The position numbers and the translations under genes were made by a program. A DNA stretch of 64,000 nucleotides from Flavobacterium taihuense. GTDB taxonomy: Bacteria > Bacteroidota > Bacteroidia > Flavobacteriales > Flavobacteriaceae. Shown here piece after piece: positions 15,185-25,183 of this stretch; position 1 is the stretch's first letter, and every line of letters begins with the position of its first letter. Location: the NCBI RefSeq assembly GCF_019351435.1, contig NZ_JAHWYN010000010.1, forward strand, positions 62,001-126,000, read 5' to 3'. The notes beneath the pieces were generated by a model, which searched no databases, was not told the origin of the DNA, and saw only the letters and a program-made list of their open reading frames with translations.

Positions 15185-16531
15185 ATGACTACTCTAAACG
15201 AATTGAATGCTATATCACCAATCGATGGTCGTTATAGAAACAAGACAATGTCCCTGGCTCCTTTTTTCTCTGAAGAAGCATTAATCAAATACCGCGTATT
15301 AATTGAAATCGAATATTTCATTGCTTTATGCGAAATACCTCTACCACAATTAAAAAATGTAAACCCTAATTTATTTGAAAGTTTACGTGCTATTTATAAA
15401 AACTTCTCTACCGAAGATGCGCTTTGGATAAAAGAGACTGAAAAAGTAACCAACCACGACGTAAAAGCCGTTGAGTATTTCATCAAAGATGCTTTTGAAA
15501 AACTAGGTTTATCCGAATATAAGGAGTTTATTCACTTTGGATTAACTTCTCAAGACATTAACAATACTGCGATTCCGCTTTCTACAAAAGACGCTTTTGA
15601 GAAAGTGTACATGCCATCGTTAATCACATTGACATCCAAATTAAAAGAATTAAGCCAAGAATGGAAGGACATTCCAATGCTTGCCCGCACTCACGGACAG
15701 CCTGCTTCGCCTACACGTTTGGGTAAAGAGCTTGCTGTTTTTGTAGAGCGTTTGGAAGAGCAAATGCGTTTTTTGTTCAACATTCCGTTTGCAGCCAAAT
15801 TTGGTGGAGCAACAGGAAATTATAATGCACATCATGTGGCTTATCCGCAAATTGACTGGAAACAATTTGGAAGCAAATTCGTTGAAGAAAATTTAGGATT
15901 ACACCATTCATTTCCAACAACACAAATTGAACATTACGATCATTTTGCAGCCTTTTTTGATGCTTTAAAAAGAATCAACACTATTGTGATTGATTTAGAT
16001 CGAGACATTTGGACGTATGTTTCCATGGAATATTTCAAACAAAAAATAAAAGCAGGAGAGATTGGTTCATCGGCTATGCCACACAAGGTAAACCCGATTG
16101 ATTTTGAAAATTCTGAAGGAAACTTAGGAATAGCCAATGCAATTTTCGAACATTTATCGGCTAAATTACCGGTTTCTAGATTGCAACGTGATTTAACAGA
16201 CAGTACTGTTTTGAGAAACATCGGTGTGCCTATCGGCCATACTTTAATCGCTTTTGAAGCGACATTAAAAGGATTGAACAAATTATTATTGAATGAATCC
16301 AAGTTTCACGAAGATTTAGAGAAAAACTGGGCAGTTGTAGCCGAAGCAATTCAAACTATTTTAAGACGTGAAGCCTATCCAAATCCATACGAAGCTTTGA
16401 AAGGATTGACTAGAACCAACGAAGCTATTGACAAAAAAGCCATTCACGGTTTTATCGCAACATTGGATGTCTCAGAAGCAATTAAAGCCGAATTGATGCA
16501 AATCACACCAAGCAATTTCTTGGGTATCTAA
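15185..16531 (+). CDS. purB: Adenylosuccinate lyase PurB
   Basis: A 448-residue member of the fumarase/aspartase superfamily with the diagnostic loop GSSAMPHKVNP (around residue 297), HFGLTSQDINNTA and ARTHGQPASPTRLGKE. It cleaves SAICAR and adenylosuccinate, acting twice in purine synthesis in the cytoplasm. Length matches the E. coli-type enzyme (456). The gene has its own -7 box and is separated by only 35 bases from the polysaccharide deacetylase gene, with which it may share readthrough. Confidence 0.97.
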   Translation: MTTLNELNAISPIDGRYRNKTMSLAPFFSEEALIKYRVLIEIEYFIALCEIPLPQLKNVNPNLFESLRAIYKNFSTEDALWIKETEKVTNHDVKAVEYFIKDAFEKLGLSEYKEFIHFGLTSQDINNTAIPLSTKDAFEKVYMPSLITLTSKLKELSQEWKDIPMLARTHGQPASPTRLGKELAVFVERLEEQMRFLFNIPFAAKFGGATGNYNAHHVAYPQIDWKQFGSKFVEENLGLHHSFPTTQIEHYDHFAAFFDALKRINTIVIDLDRDIWTYVSMEYFKQKIKAGEIGSSAMPHKVNPIDFENSEGNLGIANAIFEHLSAKLPVSRLQRDLTDSTVLRNIGVPIGHTLIAFEATLKGLNKLLLNESKFHEDLEKNWAVVAEAIQTILRREAYPNPYEALKGLTRTNEAIDKKAIHGFIATLDVSEAIKAELMQITPSNFLGI

Positions 16532-16566
16532 ATAAAATAAAACTCTTAAAAAGTACAAAGCCAATT

Positions 16567-17334
16567 ATGAATAAAAGAAACTTTACATTCATATTGCTTT
16601 GTACTTTTTTTATATTGCTCTGTAAAAGCGTAGATACTAACGCAAAAACCAAATATCCTAATTCCGGAGTAGTAATCACATTTGACGACACTAGCGTTAA
16701 CGAATGGTTTGAAGCTGACAAAACCCTAAGTCAATATTCTTGGAAAGCTACCTTTTGCGTTTCTAAAATAAACACTTTAAGCTTTTCTGAAATAACCAAA
16801 CTATTGAAATTGCAGAAAGAAGGACATGAAATTGCAGGACATGGCTTCCATCATTTTGATGCTCCCAAATTTGTTTCAAAAAATGGAATTAACAAATACA
16901 TTAATCAGGAAATAAATCCAATGCTAGCTTTAATGAATTTTTATTCCTTTAAAGTAACTTCTTTTGCCTATCCTTTTGGCTTTAGAAATGCAGAAATCGA
17001 TGCAGCGCTTTTAAAAAAATTTAAAATTGTGAGAGGGACTACCTATGGAGCGGAAGACCCTTTTTTTCAAAATTGCTATTATAACAACTCAAAATCAGTT
17101 TTAGCAATAGGAATTGATACTGACCATCCTAATTTCAGTATTCCATATCTTTTAAAATTATTGGAATACACCAAACGAAAACATCAAATTCTGATATTAT
17201 TTGGACACAAACCATTACAAAAAATAACTGCAAATTATCAAACCCAAATAGCAACTTTACAACTGATTTGCAATTATGTCAAACAACACCATATGACATT
17301 TTATCGTTTGTCTGATTTGGATCACTTAAATTAA
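16567..17334 (+). CDS. Secreted polysaccharide deacetylase-like protein (NodB homology)
   Basis: A 255-residue protein with an N-terminal hydrophobic signal (MNKRNFTFILLCTFFILLC). The NodB domain shows VVITFDDTS (metal-binding Asp pair, residues ~36-44), GHEIAGHGFHH (zinc His pair) and FAYPFGFRN (R/P loop). Carbohydrate esterase 4 enzymes remove acetyl groups from polysaccharides such as peptidoglycan or chitin-like polymers; the substrate is unknown. The Cys near the end of the hydrophobic segment might be a lipobox but the match is weak. Confidence 0.85.
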   Translation: MNKRNFTFILLCTFFILLCKSVDTNAKTKYPNSGVVITFDDTSVNEWFEADKTLSQYSWKATFCVSKINTLSFSEITKLLKLQKEGHEIAGHGFHHFDAPKFVSKNGINKYINQEINPMLALMNFYSFKVTSFAYPFGFRNAEIDAALLKKFKIVRGTTYGAEDPFFQNCYYNNSKSVLAIGIDTDHPNFSIPYLLKLLEYTKRKHQILILFGHKPLQKITANYQTQIATLQLICNYVKQHHMTFYRLSDLDHLN

Positions 17335-17414
17335 AAACAACTTTTGATTTCTTTTCAAACCTGAAATGTGTTATTTTTATAAAATACAACTTCTTGTGGT
17401 CATTTAACCCAAAC

Positions 17415-17530
17415 GGTAGTGGAAAGCCTCGAGAGAAAAAGTTATTTTTTTACCGACAGAGCGAACGAAGAATCCCGATAGCTATCGAGACTGAAAGGAT
17501 ATCAGAAAAAACAGTTTTCTTTCGAGCTTT
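17415..17530. repeat. Imperfect long palindrome before the antiporter gene
   Basis: The arms around CCTCGAGAGAAAAAGTT and AACAGTTTTCTTTCGAGC can pair, and the centre holds the perfect palindrome CGATAGCTATCG (17476-17487). It fills most of the 234-base gap between the deacetylase and antiporter genes. It looks like another member of the short dispersed palindromes of this genome; no gene is seen in the gap. Confidence 0.5.
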
Positions 17531-17568
17531 ATGCGAATGACTGGAATAGTTCCCAAAAATAATAATCT

Positions 17569-19800
17569 ATGAGTACAGTAACTGAGACAACACAGCATCT
17601 TGAACCATTAATAACCGATTTAGGATTAATCTTGATGACGGCGGGAATAGCTGTTTTGATATTTAGAAAACTCAAGCAACCCTTGGTTCTCGGTTATTTG
17701 ATTGCTGGTTTTTTGGCAGGAAACCATTTTGATTTTTTCCCTTCGGTCAAAGAAATGAAAAGCGTAGAAGTCTGGGCTGAAATTGGCGTTATCTTTTTAT
17801 TATTTAGTTTGGGATTGGAATTTAGTTTCAAAAAATTAATGAAAGTGGGCGGAACAGCTTCAATCACTGCGGGAATACAAATTGTCAGTATGTGCATTCT
17901 GGGTTATGGCGTTGGTCAGTGGTTGGGTTGGCCTAAAATGGACAGTATCTTTTTGGGTGTAATTCTCTCCATATCATCAACCACAATTATATTAAAATCA
18001 TTTGACGAATTGGGCGTTAAAACGCAGAAATTTGCAGGAATCGTTATTGGTTCTTTGATTGTCCAAGATATTCTTGCCATATTAATGATGGTTTTACTGT
18101 CAACAGTTGCGGTGAGCAATCAATTTTCGGGAGGTGCTCTTCTAATGTCAGTATTAAAATTGGTCTTTTTCCTTGTCATTTGGTTTCTGGGAGGGATTTT
18201 TATCATTCCTACAATACTCAAAAAAACCAAACATTTACTCACGGATGAAATGTTGCTCATAATTTCGCTTGCACTGTGCCTGATGATGGTTGTTTTAGCT
18301 GCAAATGCTGGTTTTTCACCTGCACTTGGTGCTTTTATAATGGGGTCCATCATTGCCGAAACGACACAAGCCGAACATATTGAACATTTGGTAAAACCTG
18401 TAAAAGACTTATTTGGCGCCGTATTTTTTGTATCGGTTGGTATGTTAATTAACCCGGATGCTTTGTATCAACATGCCATTCCTGTCATTATTCTTTCTTT
18501 TGCAGTAATTTTTGGCCAATCAATCAGCTCTACAGTTGGTGCCATATTATCAGGGCAACCACTTAAAGATTCAATCAGAACAGGGATGAGTTTGTCACAA
18601 ATTGGGGAGTTCTCTTTTATCATTGCAACTTTAGGAGTGACGCTGAAAGCTACTAATTCTTTTTTATACCCAATAGTTGTTGCAGTTTCGGCGGTAACTG
18701 TTTTTACGACTCCGTTTATGATTAAATATTCACTTCCATTTTCAGAATATTTGGCACATAACCTGCCCCGAAAATGGACCAAAAGAATCGAACGCTATTC
18801 GGCCAGCACGCAAGCAATTAAGACAGTCAGCTTATGGCAAACAGTCATTAATGCTTTTTTAATTCAGGTGATTGTGCTTGTCGTAATCATCCTCGCCATC
18901 ATTTTACTTTCTTCTCGTTTTATACTGCCGTTAGTTGAAGATTATCATTTAGGAAATATTATGGGGGCCTTAATCACATTGGGAATCGTATCTCCTTTTT
19001 TATGGGCACTTGCTTTCCGAAGAGTCGCGACCAATGAAGTGGAACAATTAATGACAGACCGCAAATCCCGTGGCCCTCTGACAATGCTGTTTTTTATTCG
19101 CATTGTGCTGTCTATTTTCTTTATTGGTTTATTGTTAAACATATTCTTCTCGCCAAAAATTGCTTTGATTGCATTCATAATTGCAGTGGTAATTTATTTG
19201 ATTTTTCAAAGAAAACTCCACACACAATATCATAAAATTGAAAATCATTTCTTGGCCAATTTAAATGGTAGGGAAATTGATAGGGCCAAAAGAAGCCGTA
19301 GCGATTTGTCTCCTTGGGATGGTCACATGGCCATATTTGATATTGCGGCAGAATCCAACATAGCGGGAGAATCTCTGAAAAAACTGCAAATCAGAGAAAA
19401 ATTGGGAGTTAATATCGTTTCCATAAAAAGGGGTGACATAACGATACATATTCCGAATAGGAACGAACGTATTTTTCCAGGAGATGAAATTTGTGTTATT
19501 GGAACTGATGCTCAAGTGCAGCAATTTAAAAAATATTTAGACCAACACGAAATGGATGTTTCTCCAGAAATAGTGGAGCCGGATATTGTTTTGCGCCAAA
19601 TCGAATTGAAAAATCATACATTTATAGGAAAAAGCATCAAAGAATCCAAACTACGCGAGAAAACTCAAGGCTTGATTGTGGGTATCGAAAAAAGGGGAAA
19701 ACGAGCTCTAAATCCAGAGTCGAATGTGATTCTCGAAAAGGATGATATTCTATGGATAGTTGGGGATAAAAAATTATTGGGAGATTTAGTTCATGATTAA
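17569..19800 (+). CDS. CPA2 family monovalent cation:proton antiporter with two RCK_C domains
   Basis: A 743-residue membrane protein of the KefB/KefC class: about 12 hydrophobic segments over residues ~10-400 (Na_H_exchanger domain, including the FLLFSLGLEFSFKKL stretch of helix 3 and GLAANAGFSPALGAFIMG-like crossed-helix region), further membrane segments around 425-550, then two cytoplasmic TrkA-C/RCK_C domains at ~585-660 and ~668-743. No TrkA_N (NAD-binding) domain is seen. It exchanges K+ or Na+ for protons across the inner membrane. Regulation by the RCK_C domains is inferred. Confidence 0.92.
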   Translation: MSTVTETTQHLEPLITDLGLILMTAGIAVLIFRKLKQPLVLGYLIAGFLAGNHFDFFPSVKEMKSVEVWAEIGVIFLLFSLGLEFSFKKLMKVGGTASITAGIQIVSMCILGYGVGQWLGWPKMDSIFLGVILSISSTTIILKSFDELGVKTQKFAGIVIGSLIVQDILAILMMVLLSTVAVSNQFSGGALLMSVLKLVFFLVIWFLGGIFIIPTILKKTKHLLTDEMLLIISLALCLMMVVLAANAGFSPALGAFIMGSIIAETTQAEHIEHLVKPVKDLFGAVFFVSVGMLINPDALYQHAIPVIILSFAVIFGQSISSTVGAILSGQPLKDSIRTGMSLSQIGEFSFIIATLGVTLKATNSFLYPIVVAVSAVTVFTTPFMIKYSLPFSEYLAHNLPRKWTKRIERYSASTQAIKTVSLWQTVINAFLIQVIVLVVIILAIILLSSRFILPLVEDYHLGNIMGALITLGIVSPFLWALAFRRVATNEVEQLMTDRKSRGPLTMLFFIRIVLSIFFIGLLLNIFFSPKIALIAFIIAVVIYLIFQRKLHTQYHKIENHFLANLNGREIDRAKRSRSDLSPWDGHMAIFDIAAESNIAGESLKKLQIREKLGVNIVSIKRGDITIHIPNRNERIFPGDEICVIGTDAQVQQFKKYLDQHEMDVSPEIVEPDIVLRQIELKNHTFIGKSIKESKLREKTQGLIVGIEKRGKRALNPESNVILEKDDILWIVGDKKLLGDLVHD

Positions 19801-19832
19801 ATTTTGCTTTTACAGTTAATGCAAAAACCTAA

Positions 19833-19865
19833 CTCCTGGCTCCCCGCTAGCGCAAGCGGAGAAAC
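19833..19865. repeat. Short hairpin between antiporter and HD-hydrolase genes
   Basis: CCGCT-AGCGCA-AGCGG forms a perfect 5-bp stem with a GC-rich surround, without a following T-run. The 149-base gap otherwise shows no gene. It may be a degenerate intergenic repeat. Confidence 0.4.
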
Positions 19866-19949
19866 GACGGTTTTTTCACAGACAGTCGTTGGCATCAATT
19901 ATAACAAACATAGCAGTAACAATAAAAATCTTCCAAAATTTATACAGCA

Positions 19950-20540
19950 ATGCAAACCGACAATTTATTAAAACAAGTAAGTTTCATAAAAGAAATTGAC
20001 AAATTGAAATACATTCAACGTAAAACTAAATTATTCAACAGCGACAGATGTGAAAATGACGCAGAACATAGTTGGCATTTAGCAATGATGACAATTGTAT
20101 TGGCAGAACATTCGGATAAACCAATTGACGTTCTTAAAGTTTTGAAAATGGTTTTGATTCACGACATCGTAGAAATCGATGCAGGCGATGTTTTTCTTTA
20201 TGACACTACAAAAAGTCACACAAACACGGACGAAGAACTTATTGCAGCAGAACAAATTTTTGGACTTTTACCAACAGAACAGGCGGAAGAATTCATTGCA
20301 ATTTGGAAAGAATTTGAGGATGGAATTACCGATGAAGCTAAATTTGCAAAATCGATGGACCGGTTTGAACCTTTGTTGCAAAACACATCCAACAATGGAG
20401 GAACGTGGGCAGAATATAATGTACCGCATCAAACAGTTTACGATAAGAAAAAGGTAATTAAAGAGGGTTCGTCAACCATTTGGAACTATGCAGAAAATTT
20501 GATTAACGAAAGTGTTGAGAAAGGAATTCTAAAAAAATAA
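19950..20540 (+). CDS. HD domain protein, YfbR-like 5'-deoxynucleotidase family
   Basis: A 196-residue HD-superfamily phosphohydrolase. Metal ligands are visible in the usual order: H40 in NDAEHSWHLA, H71-D72 in LIHDIVEIDAGD, and the later Asp in FAKSMDRFEPLL. The pattern fits COG1896, which includes YfbR, an enzyme that removes phosphate from deoxynucleoside monophosphates. Substrate use is inferred from the family. The gene stands alone upstream of a family A repeat. Confidence 0.87.
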   Translation: MQTDNLLKQVSFIKEIDKLKYIQRKTKLFNSDRCENDAEHSWHLAMMTIVLAEHSDKPIDVLKVLKMVLIHDIVEIDAGDVFLYDTTKSHTNTDEELIAAEQIFGLLPTEQAEEFIAIWKEFEDGITDEAKFAKSMDRFEPLLQNTSNNGGTWAEYNVPHQTVYDKKKVIKEGSSTIWNYAENLINESVEKGILKK

Positions 20541-20566
20541 TTGATTTATTGGTTCAAAGCTGTTCT

Positions 20567-20717
20567 GCGTGAGGGATTACTTCACTTAATTTTTATTTCC
20601 ATAGGAGTTCAGTGAACTTCGTTTGAAGTGGAGCTCTTTTTTTTTCCTTTTTTTAAGGGATAAAAAAAAGCGGGAACGGAAAGCCCGACCCGAAGTTTTT
20701 CACGAAGGGTCACGCCC
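20567..20717 (+). repeat. Family A intergenic palindromic repeat
   Basis: Shares the blocks GCGTGAGGGAT (20567), AAGTGGAGCTCTTTTT, AAAAAGCGGGAACGGAAAGCCCGACCC and GGGTCACGCCC (ends 20717) with the copy at 11078-11226. The stems differ: here an A/T-rich CTTTTTTTTTCC...AAAAAAAG hairpin and a GACCC...GGGTC hairpin. It sits between the convergent HD-hydrolase and guaB genes. Confidence 0.8.
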
Positions 20718-20743
20718 GAAAACATCAATCGTTATAAAAACAA

Positions 20744-20775
20744 AAAAGGTGCAAGAACTAAATCCTGCACCTTTT
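20744..20775 (-). terminator. Rho-independent terminator of guaB
   Basis: AAAAGGTGCA (20744-20753) pairs with TGCACCTTTT (20766-20775); read on the minus strand the stem is followed by a T-rich tail. It lies 24 bases past the guaB stop. Confidence 0.85.
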
Positions 20776-20798
20776 CTCTTTTAGACTTACATCCTATT

Positions 20799-22271
20799 TT
20801 ATCTCGAATAATTCGGAGCTTCTTTGGTAATGGTCACGTTATGTGGGTGACTTTCGTTGATACCACTTGCGGTAATGCGAACAAAACGACCTGTTTCCTG
20901 TAAAGTGGCAATGTCTTTTGAACCGCAATATCCCATTCCGGCACGAAGACCACCAATGAATTGTTGCATACTTTCATTCAACTCTCCTTTATATGGTACA
21001 CGACCCACGATTCCTTCCGGAACCAGTTTCTTAACATCATCTTCCACGTCTTGGAAATAACGGTCTTTTGAACCTTCTTGCATAGCCTCAACAGAACCCA
21101 TTCCCCTGTAGGATTTGAATTTTCTTCCTTCAAAAATAATAGTTTCTCCGGGAGATTCCATTGTTCCGGCTAATAATGAACCTAACATTACACAATCAGC
21201 TCCTGCAGCAATCGCTTTAGGAATATCACCAGTGTAACGAATTCCACCATCTGCAATCACTGGAACTCCAGTGCCTTTTATAGCAGCAGCTACTTCAAGA
21301 ACTGCAGAAAACTGAGGAAAACCAACACCTGCAACAATTCTGGTTGTACAAATAGAACCAGGTCCTATTCCAACTTTTACACCATCGGCACCATTTTCAA
21401 CCAAATACAAAGCTGCTTCTGGAGTGGCAATATTTCCAACAATTACATCGAGTTGTGGGAATTTAGCTTTTACTGCTTTCAATACATCAACCACGCCTTT
21501 TGTATGCCCGTGAGCGGTATCGATAATTACGGCATCTACTCCTGCGTTTACCAAAGCAGTTGCTCGTTCAACAGCATCGGCAGTAACACCCAAAGCGGCT
21601 GCTACTCGCAAACGACCATATTTATCTTTATTGGCGTTTGGTTTTTGAGTCAATTTGGTAATATCTCTAAATGTGATTAAACCAACCAACTCATTTTTAT
21701 CATTTACTACAGGTAATTTTTCAATTTTGTGTCCTTGCAATACTACCTCAGCTTGTTCTAATGAAGTTCCTTCGGCAACGGTTACCAAATTTTGACTTGT
21801 CATTACCTCAACAATAGGTCTTGAACCATTTTTTTCAAAACGCAAATCCCTATTGGTAACAATTCCTTTTAATATTTTGTTTTCATCCACAATTGGGATA
21901 CCACCAATACCATATTCTCTCATGGCACTTTTAGCATCGGCAACAGTAGCAGTCATTAATAAAGTAACTGGATCGATAATCATACCAGACTCAGCACGCT
22001 TTACTTTACGTACTTTGGCTGCTTGTTGCTCGATTGTCATGTTTTTATGCAAAACACCAATTCCCCCTTCTTGAGCCATAGCGATTGCCATAGAACTTTC
22101 GGTTACGGTATCCATAGCCGCGGATACAATAGGAACATTTAGTGTAATATTTCTTGAAAATTTGGATTGGATACTCACTTCGCGCGGAAGAATATTTGAG
22201 TAATTGGGAACTAATAATACATCATCGTAGGTTAAACCCTCGCCGACAATCTTAGAGATATGTGCTTTCAT
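20799..22271 (-). CDS. guaB: Inosine-5'-monophosphate dehydrogenase GuaB
   Basis: A 490-residue enzyme beginning [25 protein letters not shown]; the ATG at 22269-22271 is the conserved start, and the longer frame upstream runs through the promoter. The barrel carries the catalytic Cys loop [11 protein letters not shown] and the flap region; two CBS domains are inserted at about residues 95-215 ([24 protein letters not shown] and [12 protein letters not shown]). It oxidises IMP to XMP, the rate-limiting step toward guanine nucleotides, using NAD. The CBS pair binds adenine nucleotides for regulation. Confidence 0.97.
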   Translation of the reverse strand: MKAHISKIVGEGLTYDDVLLVPNYSNILPREVSIQSKFSRNITLNVPIVSAAMDTVTESSMAIAMAQEGGIGVLHKNMTIEQQAAKVRKVKRAESGMIIDPVTLLMTATVADAKSAMREYGIGGIPIVDENKILKGIVTNRDLRFEKNGSRPIVEVMTSQNLVTVAEGTSLEQAEVVLQGHKIEKLPVVNDKNELVGLITFRDITKLTQKPNANKDKYGRLRVAAALGVTADAVERATALVNAGVDAVIIDTAHGHTKGVVDVLKAVKAKFPQLDVIVGNIATPEAALYLVENGADGVKVGIGPGSICTTRIVAGVGFPQFSAVLEVAAAIKGTGVPVIADGGIRYTGDIPKAIAAGADCVMLGSLLAGTMESPGETIIFEGRKFKSYRGMGSVEAMQEGSKDRYFQDVEDDVKKLVPEGIVGRVPYKGELNESMQQFIGGLRAGMGYCGSKDIATLQETGRFVRITASGINESHPHNVTITKEAPNYSR

Positions 22272-22297
22272 GTTGCAATTTGTAGTTGAATTGCGTG

Positions 22298-22305
22298 CAA
22301 ATATA
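22298..22305 (-). promoter_or_regulatory. -7 box of guaB
   Basis: TATATTTG on the minus strand, a perfect TAnnTTTG element, 26 bases before the guaB ATG. It supports the chosen start. Confidence 0.7.
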
Positions 22306-22431
22306 GACAATCTTAAGCTAAAAAACACTTTACTCCCCCATTTTATTTTTAAATTGCAGGATAAACAAAAATGATATTTAATTTTTTCTTTGATTTTTTT
22401 TCTTCCAAAGAAAAACTACTCTTTACATTTC

Positions 22432-24987
22432 ATGACAACAGCAAACCACTCCATATTAGGCCTTAGCAAAGTTGAAGTTGAACAATCCAGAATCCAAAAC
22501 GGGTTGAATTCGACTGAACATCAAAAGAAAAACAACTTGCTTTCTTCCATAATTGAGATGATAAAAGAACCTATGTTCTTATTATTACTTACTGCTACCA
22601 GTATATATTTTATAACTGCCGATTATGGTAACGGAATATTTATGGCAGTAGCTATTTTATTAGTTTCTACCATTTCACTTTATCAGGAATCCAAAAGCAG
22701 GAATGCTATCGAGGCCCTGCATAAATTAACGCAACCCAAAAGTAAAGTCATTCGAGATGGCGAACTGATAGAAATACCTTCTGAAGAAATTGTTTTGGGT
22801 GATTGTATGCAATGTGAAGAAGGCACCTTTATTCCAGCCGATGGTAGCATCATCCAATCGAACGATTTTTCGGCAAACGAATCGATAATTACCGGCGAAT
22901 CGCTAGCTGTTTTCAAAAACGAAAAAAGCGAAAACAATCAGGTTTTTCAGGGAACAATTGTCGCATCTGGATTGGCAATTTGTAAAGTAACCTCAATTGG
23001 AAATCAAACGCAATTAGGAAAAATAGGAAAAAGCTTGGATGAAATAGTAGAAGAAAAAACGCCTCTACAAATTCAGGTTGGAAATTTTGTAACCAAAATG
23101 TCTCTAATTGGTTTAGTCGTATTTATTCTAGTTTGGGGAATCAATTTTTATAATTCCCGAATTATTTTGGATAGTTTATTAAAAGCATTAACCCTGGCAA
23201 TGAGTATTATCCCAGAAGAAATTCCGGTAGCATTTGCCACATTTATGGCTTTAGGCGCGTGGCGATTATTGAAGATGGGGATTATTGTCAAACAAACAAA
23301 AACTGTAGAAACATTAGGAAGTGCTACTGTAATTTGCACCGACAAAACAGGAACCATTACCGAAAACAAAATGAGTTTGGCGCAATGGTACTTATTAGGA
23401 GAAGATTCATTAAAGGATAATTTCAATAGCAATGAGAATAACAATGACAATGGTAATGACAATATCAATAAAAATTGCTTATCTACTAAAGAAGAAGAAT
23501 TACTCAGCCTTTCCATGTGGTCGAGCGAACCCATTCCTTTTGATGCTATGGAAATTGCTTTGCACGATGCTTATACAAAAACAGGGATTAAAGATGAACG
23601 CCCTAATTATAAAATGGTGCACGAATACCCTTTAAGCGGAAAACCACCAATGATGACACATCTTTTTGAAAATAAAAAAGGGGACCGAATCATCGCCAGC
23701 AAAGGCGCTCCCGAAGCCCTAATCGCTTGTTCTAATTTATCCGAAAAAGAAACCAATCAAATCCTAAAAGCAATTCAATCAATGTCCGAGAAAGGATATC
23801 GCGTTTTGGGAGTTGGAGTTGCTAATTTTTCAGGAAACGACTATCCGAAAACACAACAAGAATTTAAATTTGATTTTAAGGGACTTGTTGCCTTTTATGA
23901 CCCACCAAAAGCCAATATAAAAGAAGTTTTCGAAACTTTTTACAAAGCGGGAATTCAAGTAAAAATTGTAACAGGTGATAATGCATTGACAACAGCAACC
24001 ATTGCCAATCAAATTGGCTTTAGAAACTCAGAAAAAATACTAAATGGAGATGAACTCATGACTATGGACGACGCTACTTTGAGAGATAAAGTTATGGAAA
24101 CCAGTATTTTTACGAGAATGTTTCCGGAGGCCAAATTAAAAATCATCAAAGCTTTAAAAGAAAATAACCAAATTGTTGCGATGACTGGTGATGGTGTAAA
24201 TGATGGACCAGCATTAAAATCAGCTCATATAGGTATTGCAATGGGAGAAAAAGGAACCGAAATTGCCAAACAAGCGGCCAACTTAATCTTGATAGATGAT
24301 GATTTCTCCAAAATGACGGATGCCATAGCCATGGGACGAAAAATCTACATCAACCTAAAAAAAGCCATTCAGTACATTATATCCATTCATATCCCCATTA
24401 TCCTGATTGTGTTTATTCCATTGGTGTTAGGATGGATTTATCCTAACATTTTTTCACCTGTTCACATCATTTTTCTAGAAATTATCATGGGACCAACCTG
24501 CTCCATAATCTACGAAAATGAGCCTATGGAACCCAACCTGATGAAACAGAAGCCTCGTCCTTTTACCAATACTTTTTTCAACCTTAAAGAAATTACAATT
24601 AGTATTATTCAAGGGCTTGTAATAACGCTTGGTCTTTTATTTATTTATCAATACAGTACACGAAATGGTTTTTCGGAACAACTTACCAGAACGATGATTT
24701 TTCTAACATTGATATCAGCCAATATCTTTCTAACACTTTCTAATCGATCTTTCTATTATTCAATATTCGCCACTTTAAAATATAAAAATAATTTGGTTCC
24801 ACTCATTATAGGATTAACTGTATTGATAACTGGCTCTTTGTTAATCATACCAGTCTTTAGAACATTCTTTCTTTTCGAAAGCATTACTTTTTCACAAATA
24901 GGTTTTAGTTGCCTAATTGGATTTGTTTCGGTCTTTTGGATTGAATTTTTTAAATTTTTTAGAAGGAGAAAAGAGAAATCACTATAG
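22432..24987 (+). CDS. Cation-translocating P-type ATPase (PEEIP-type)
   Basis: An 851-residue P2-like ATPase. The ATG at 22432 gives the usual cytoplasmic N terminus (MTTANHSILGLSKVEV). Seen in order: actuator ITGES (around residue 150), MSIIPEEIPVAFATFMALGAWR in helix M4, phosphorylation site CTDKTGTITENKM, MTGDGVNDGPALKSAHIGIAMG at the hinge, and C-terminal helices M5-M10. The M6 segment reads LEIIMGPTCSIIYENEP, without the acidic/Asn residues of Ca2+ pumps, so the ion is uncertain. An Asn/Asp-rich run, NENNNDNGNDNINKN, coded by short slipped repeats, lies in the nucleotide-binding domain. Monocistronic. Confidence 0.9.
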   Translation: MTTANHSILGLSKVEVEQSRIQNGLNSTEHQKKNNLLSSIIEMIKEPMFLLLLTATSIYFITADYGNGIFMAVAILLVSTISLYQESKSRNAIEALHKLTQPKSKVIRDGELIEIPSEEIVLGDCMQCEEGTFIPADGSIIQSNDFSANESIITGESLAVFKNEKSENNQVFQGTIVASGLAICKVTSIGNQTQLGKIGKSLDEIVEEKTPLQIQVGNFVTKMSLIGLVVFILVWGINFYNSRIILDSLLKALTLAMSIIPEEIPVAFATFMALGAWRLLKMGIIVKQTKTVETLGSATVICTDKTGTITENKMSLAQWYLLGEDSLKDNFNSNENNNDNGNDNINKNCLSTKEEELLSLSMWSSEPIPFDAMEIALHDAYTKTGIKDERPNYKMVHEYPLSGKPPMMTHLFENKKGDRIIASKGAPEALIACSNLSEKETNQILKAIQSMSEKGYRVLGVGVANFSGNDYPKTQQEFKFDFKGLVAFYDPPKANIKEVFETFYKAGIQVKIVTGDNALTTATIANQIGFRNSEKILNGDELMTMDDATLRDKVMETSIFTRMFPEAKLKIIKALKENNQIVAMTGDGVNDGPALKSAHIGIAMGEKGTEIAKQAANLILIDDDFSKMTDAIAMGRKIYINLKKAIQYIISIHIPIILIVFIPLVLGWIYPNIFSPVHIIFLEIIMGPTCSIIYENEPMEPNLMKQKPRPFTNTFFNLKEITISIIQGLVITLGLLFIYQYSTRNGFSEQLTRTMIFLTLISANIFLTLSNRSFYYSIFATLKYKNNLVPLIIGLTVLITGSLLIIPVFRTFFLFESITFSQIGFSCLIGFVSVFWIEFFKFFRRRKEKSL

Positions 24988-25032
24988 CCTATTTTGATTA
25001 TTTTTTTTTGGAGCAGAAAGATTAGGTATTTT

Positions 25033-25113
25033 CAGGAGACATAGATCCCGCTATCCGTTGCAATATTGCAAGCCGAACCCCAGCTTACAATGATTTTTAC
25101 TACTATCGGGGCT
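25033..25113 (-). repeat. Family B intergenic palindromic repeat, diverged copy
   Basis: On the minus strand it reads AGCCCCGATAGTAG, a variable part with GCAATATTGC, then CGGATAGCGGGATC and CTCCT, the same blocks as the copy at 51223-51290. It lies between the convergent P-type ATPase and DUF5723 genes; no other feature is seen in that 196-base gap. Confidence 0.6.
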
Positions 25114-25183
25114 AAAGGGAAATATTTTGCTTTTTTGCCATCATCCAAAAAAGATCTAAAAGCCAATAATCAAATTCAAATCT

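Noticed and set aside
18468..18782. Minus-strand frame of 104 codons inside the antiporter gene
   Set aside because: It is a mirror of membrane-helix codons of a clear CPA2 gene and has no promoter or homology of its own.
23148..23534. Minus-strand frame of 128 codons inside the P-type ATPase gene
   Set aside because: It is antisense to a well-conserved gene and has low-complexity content only.
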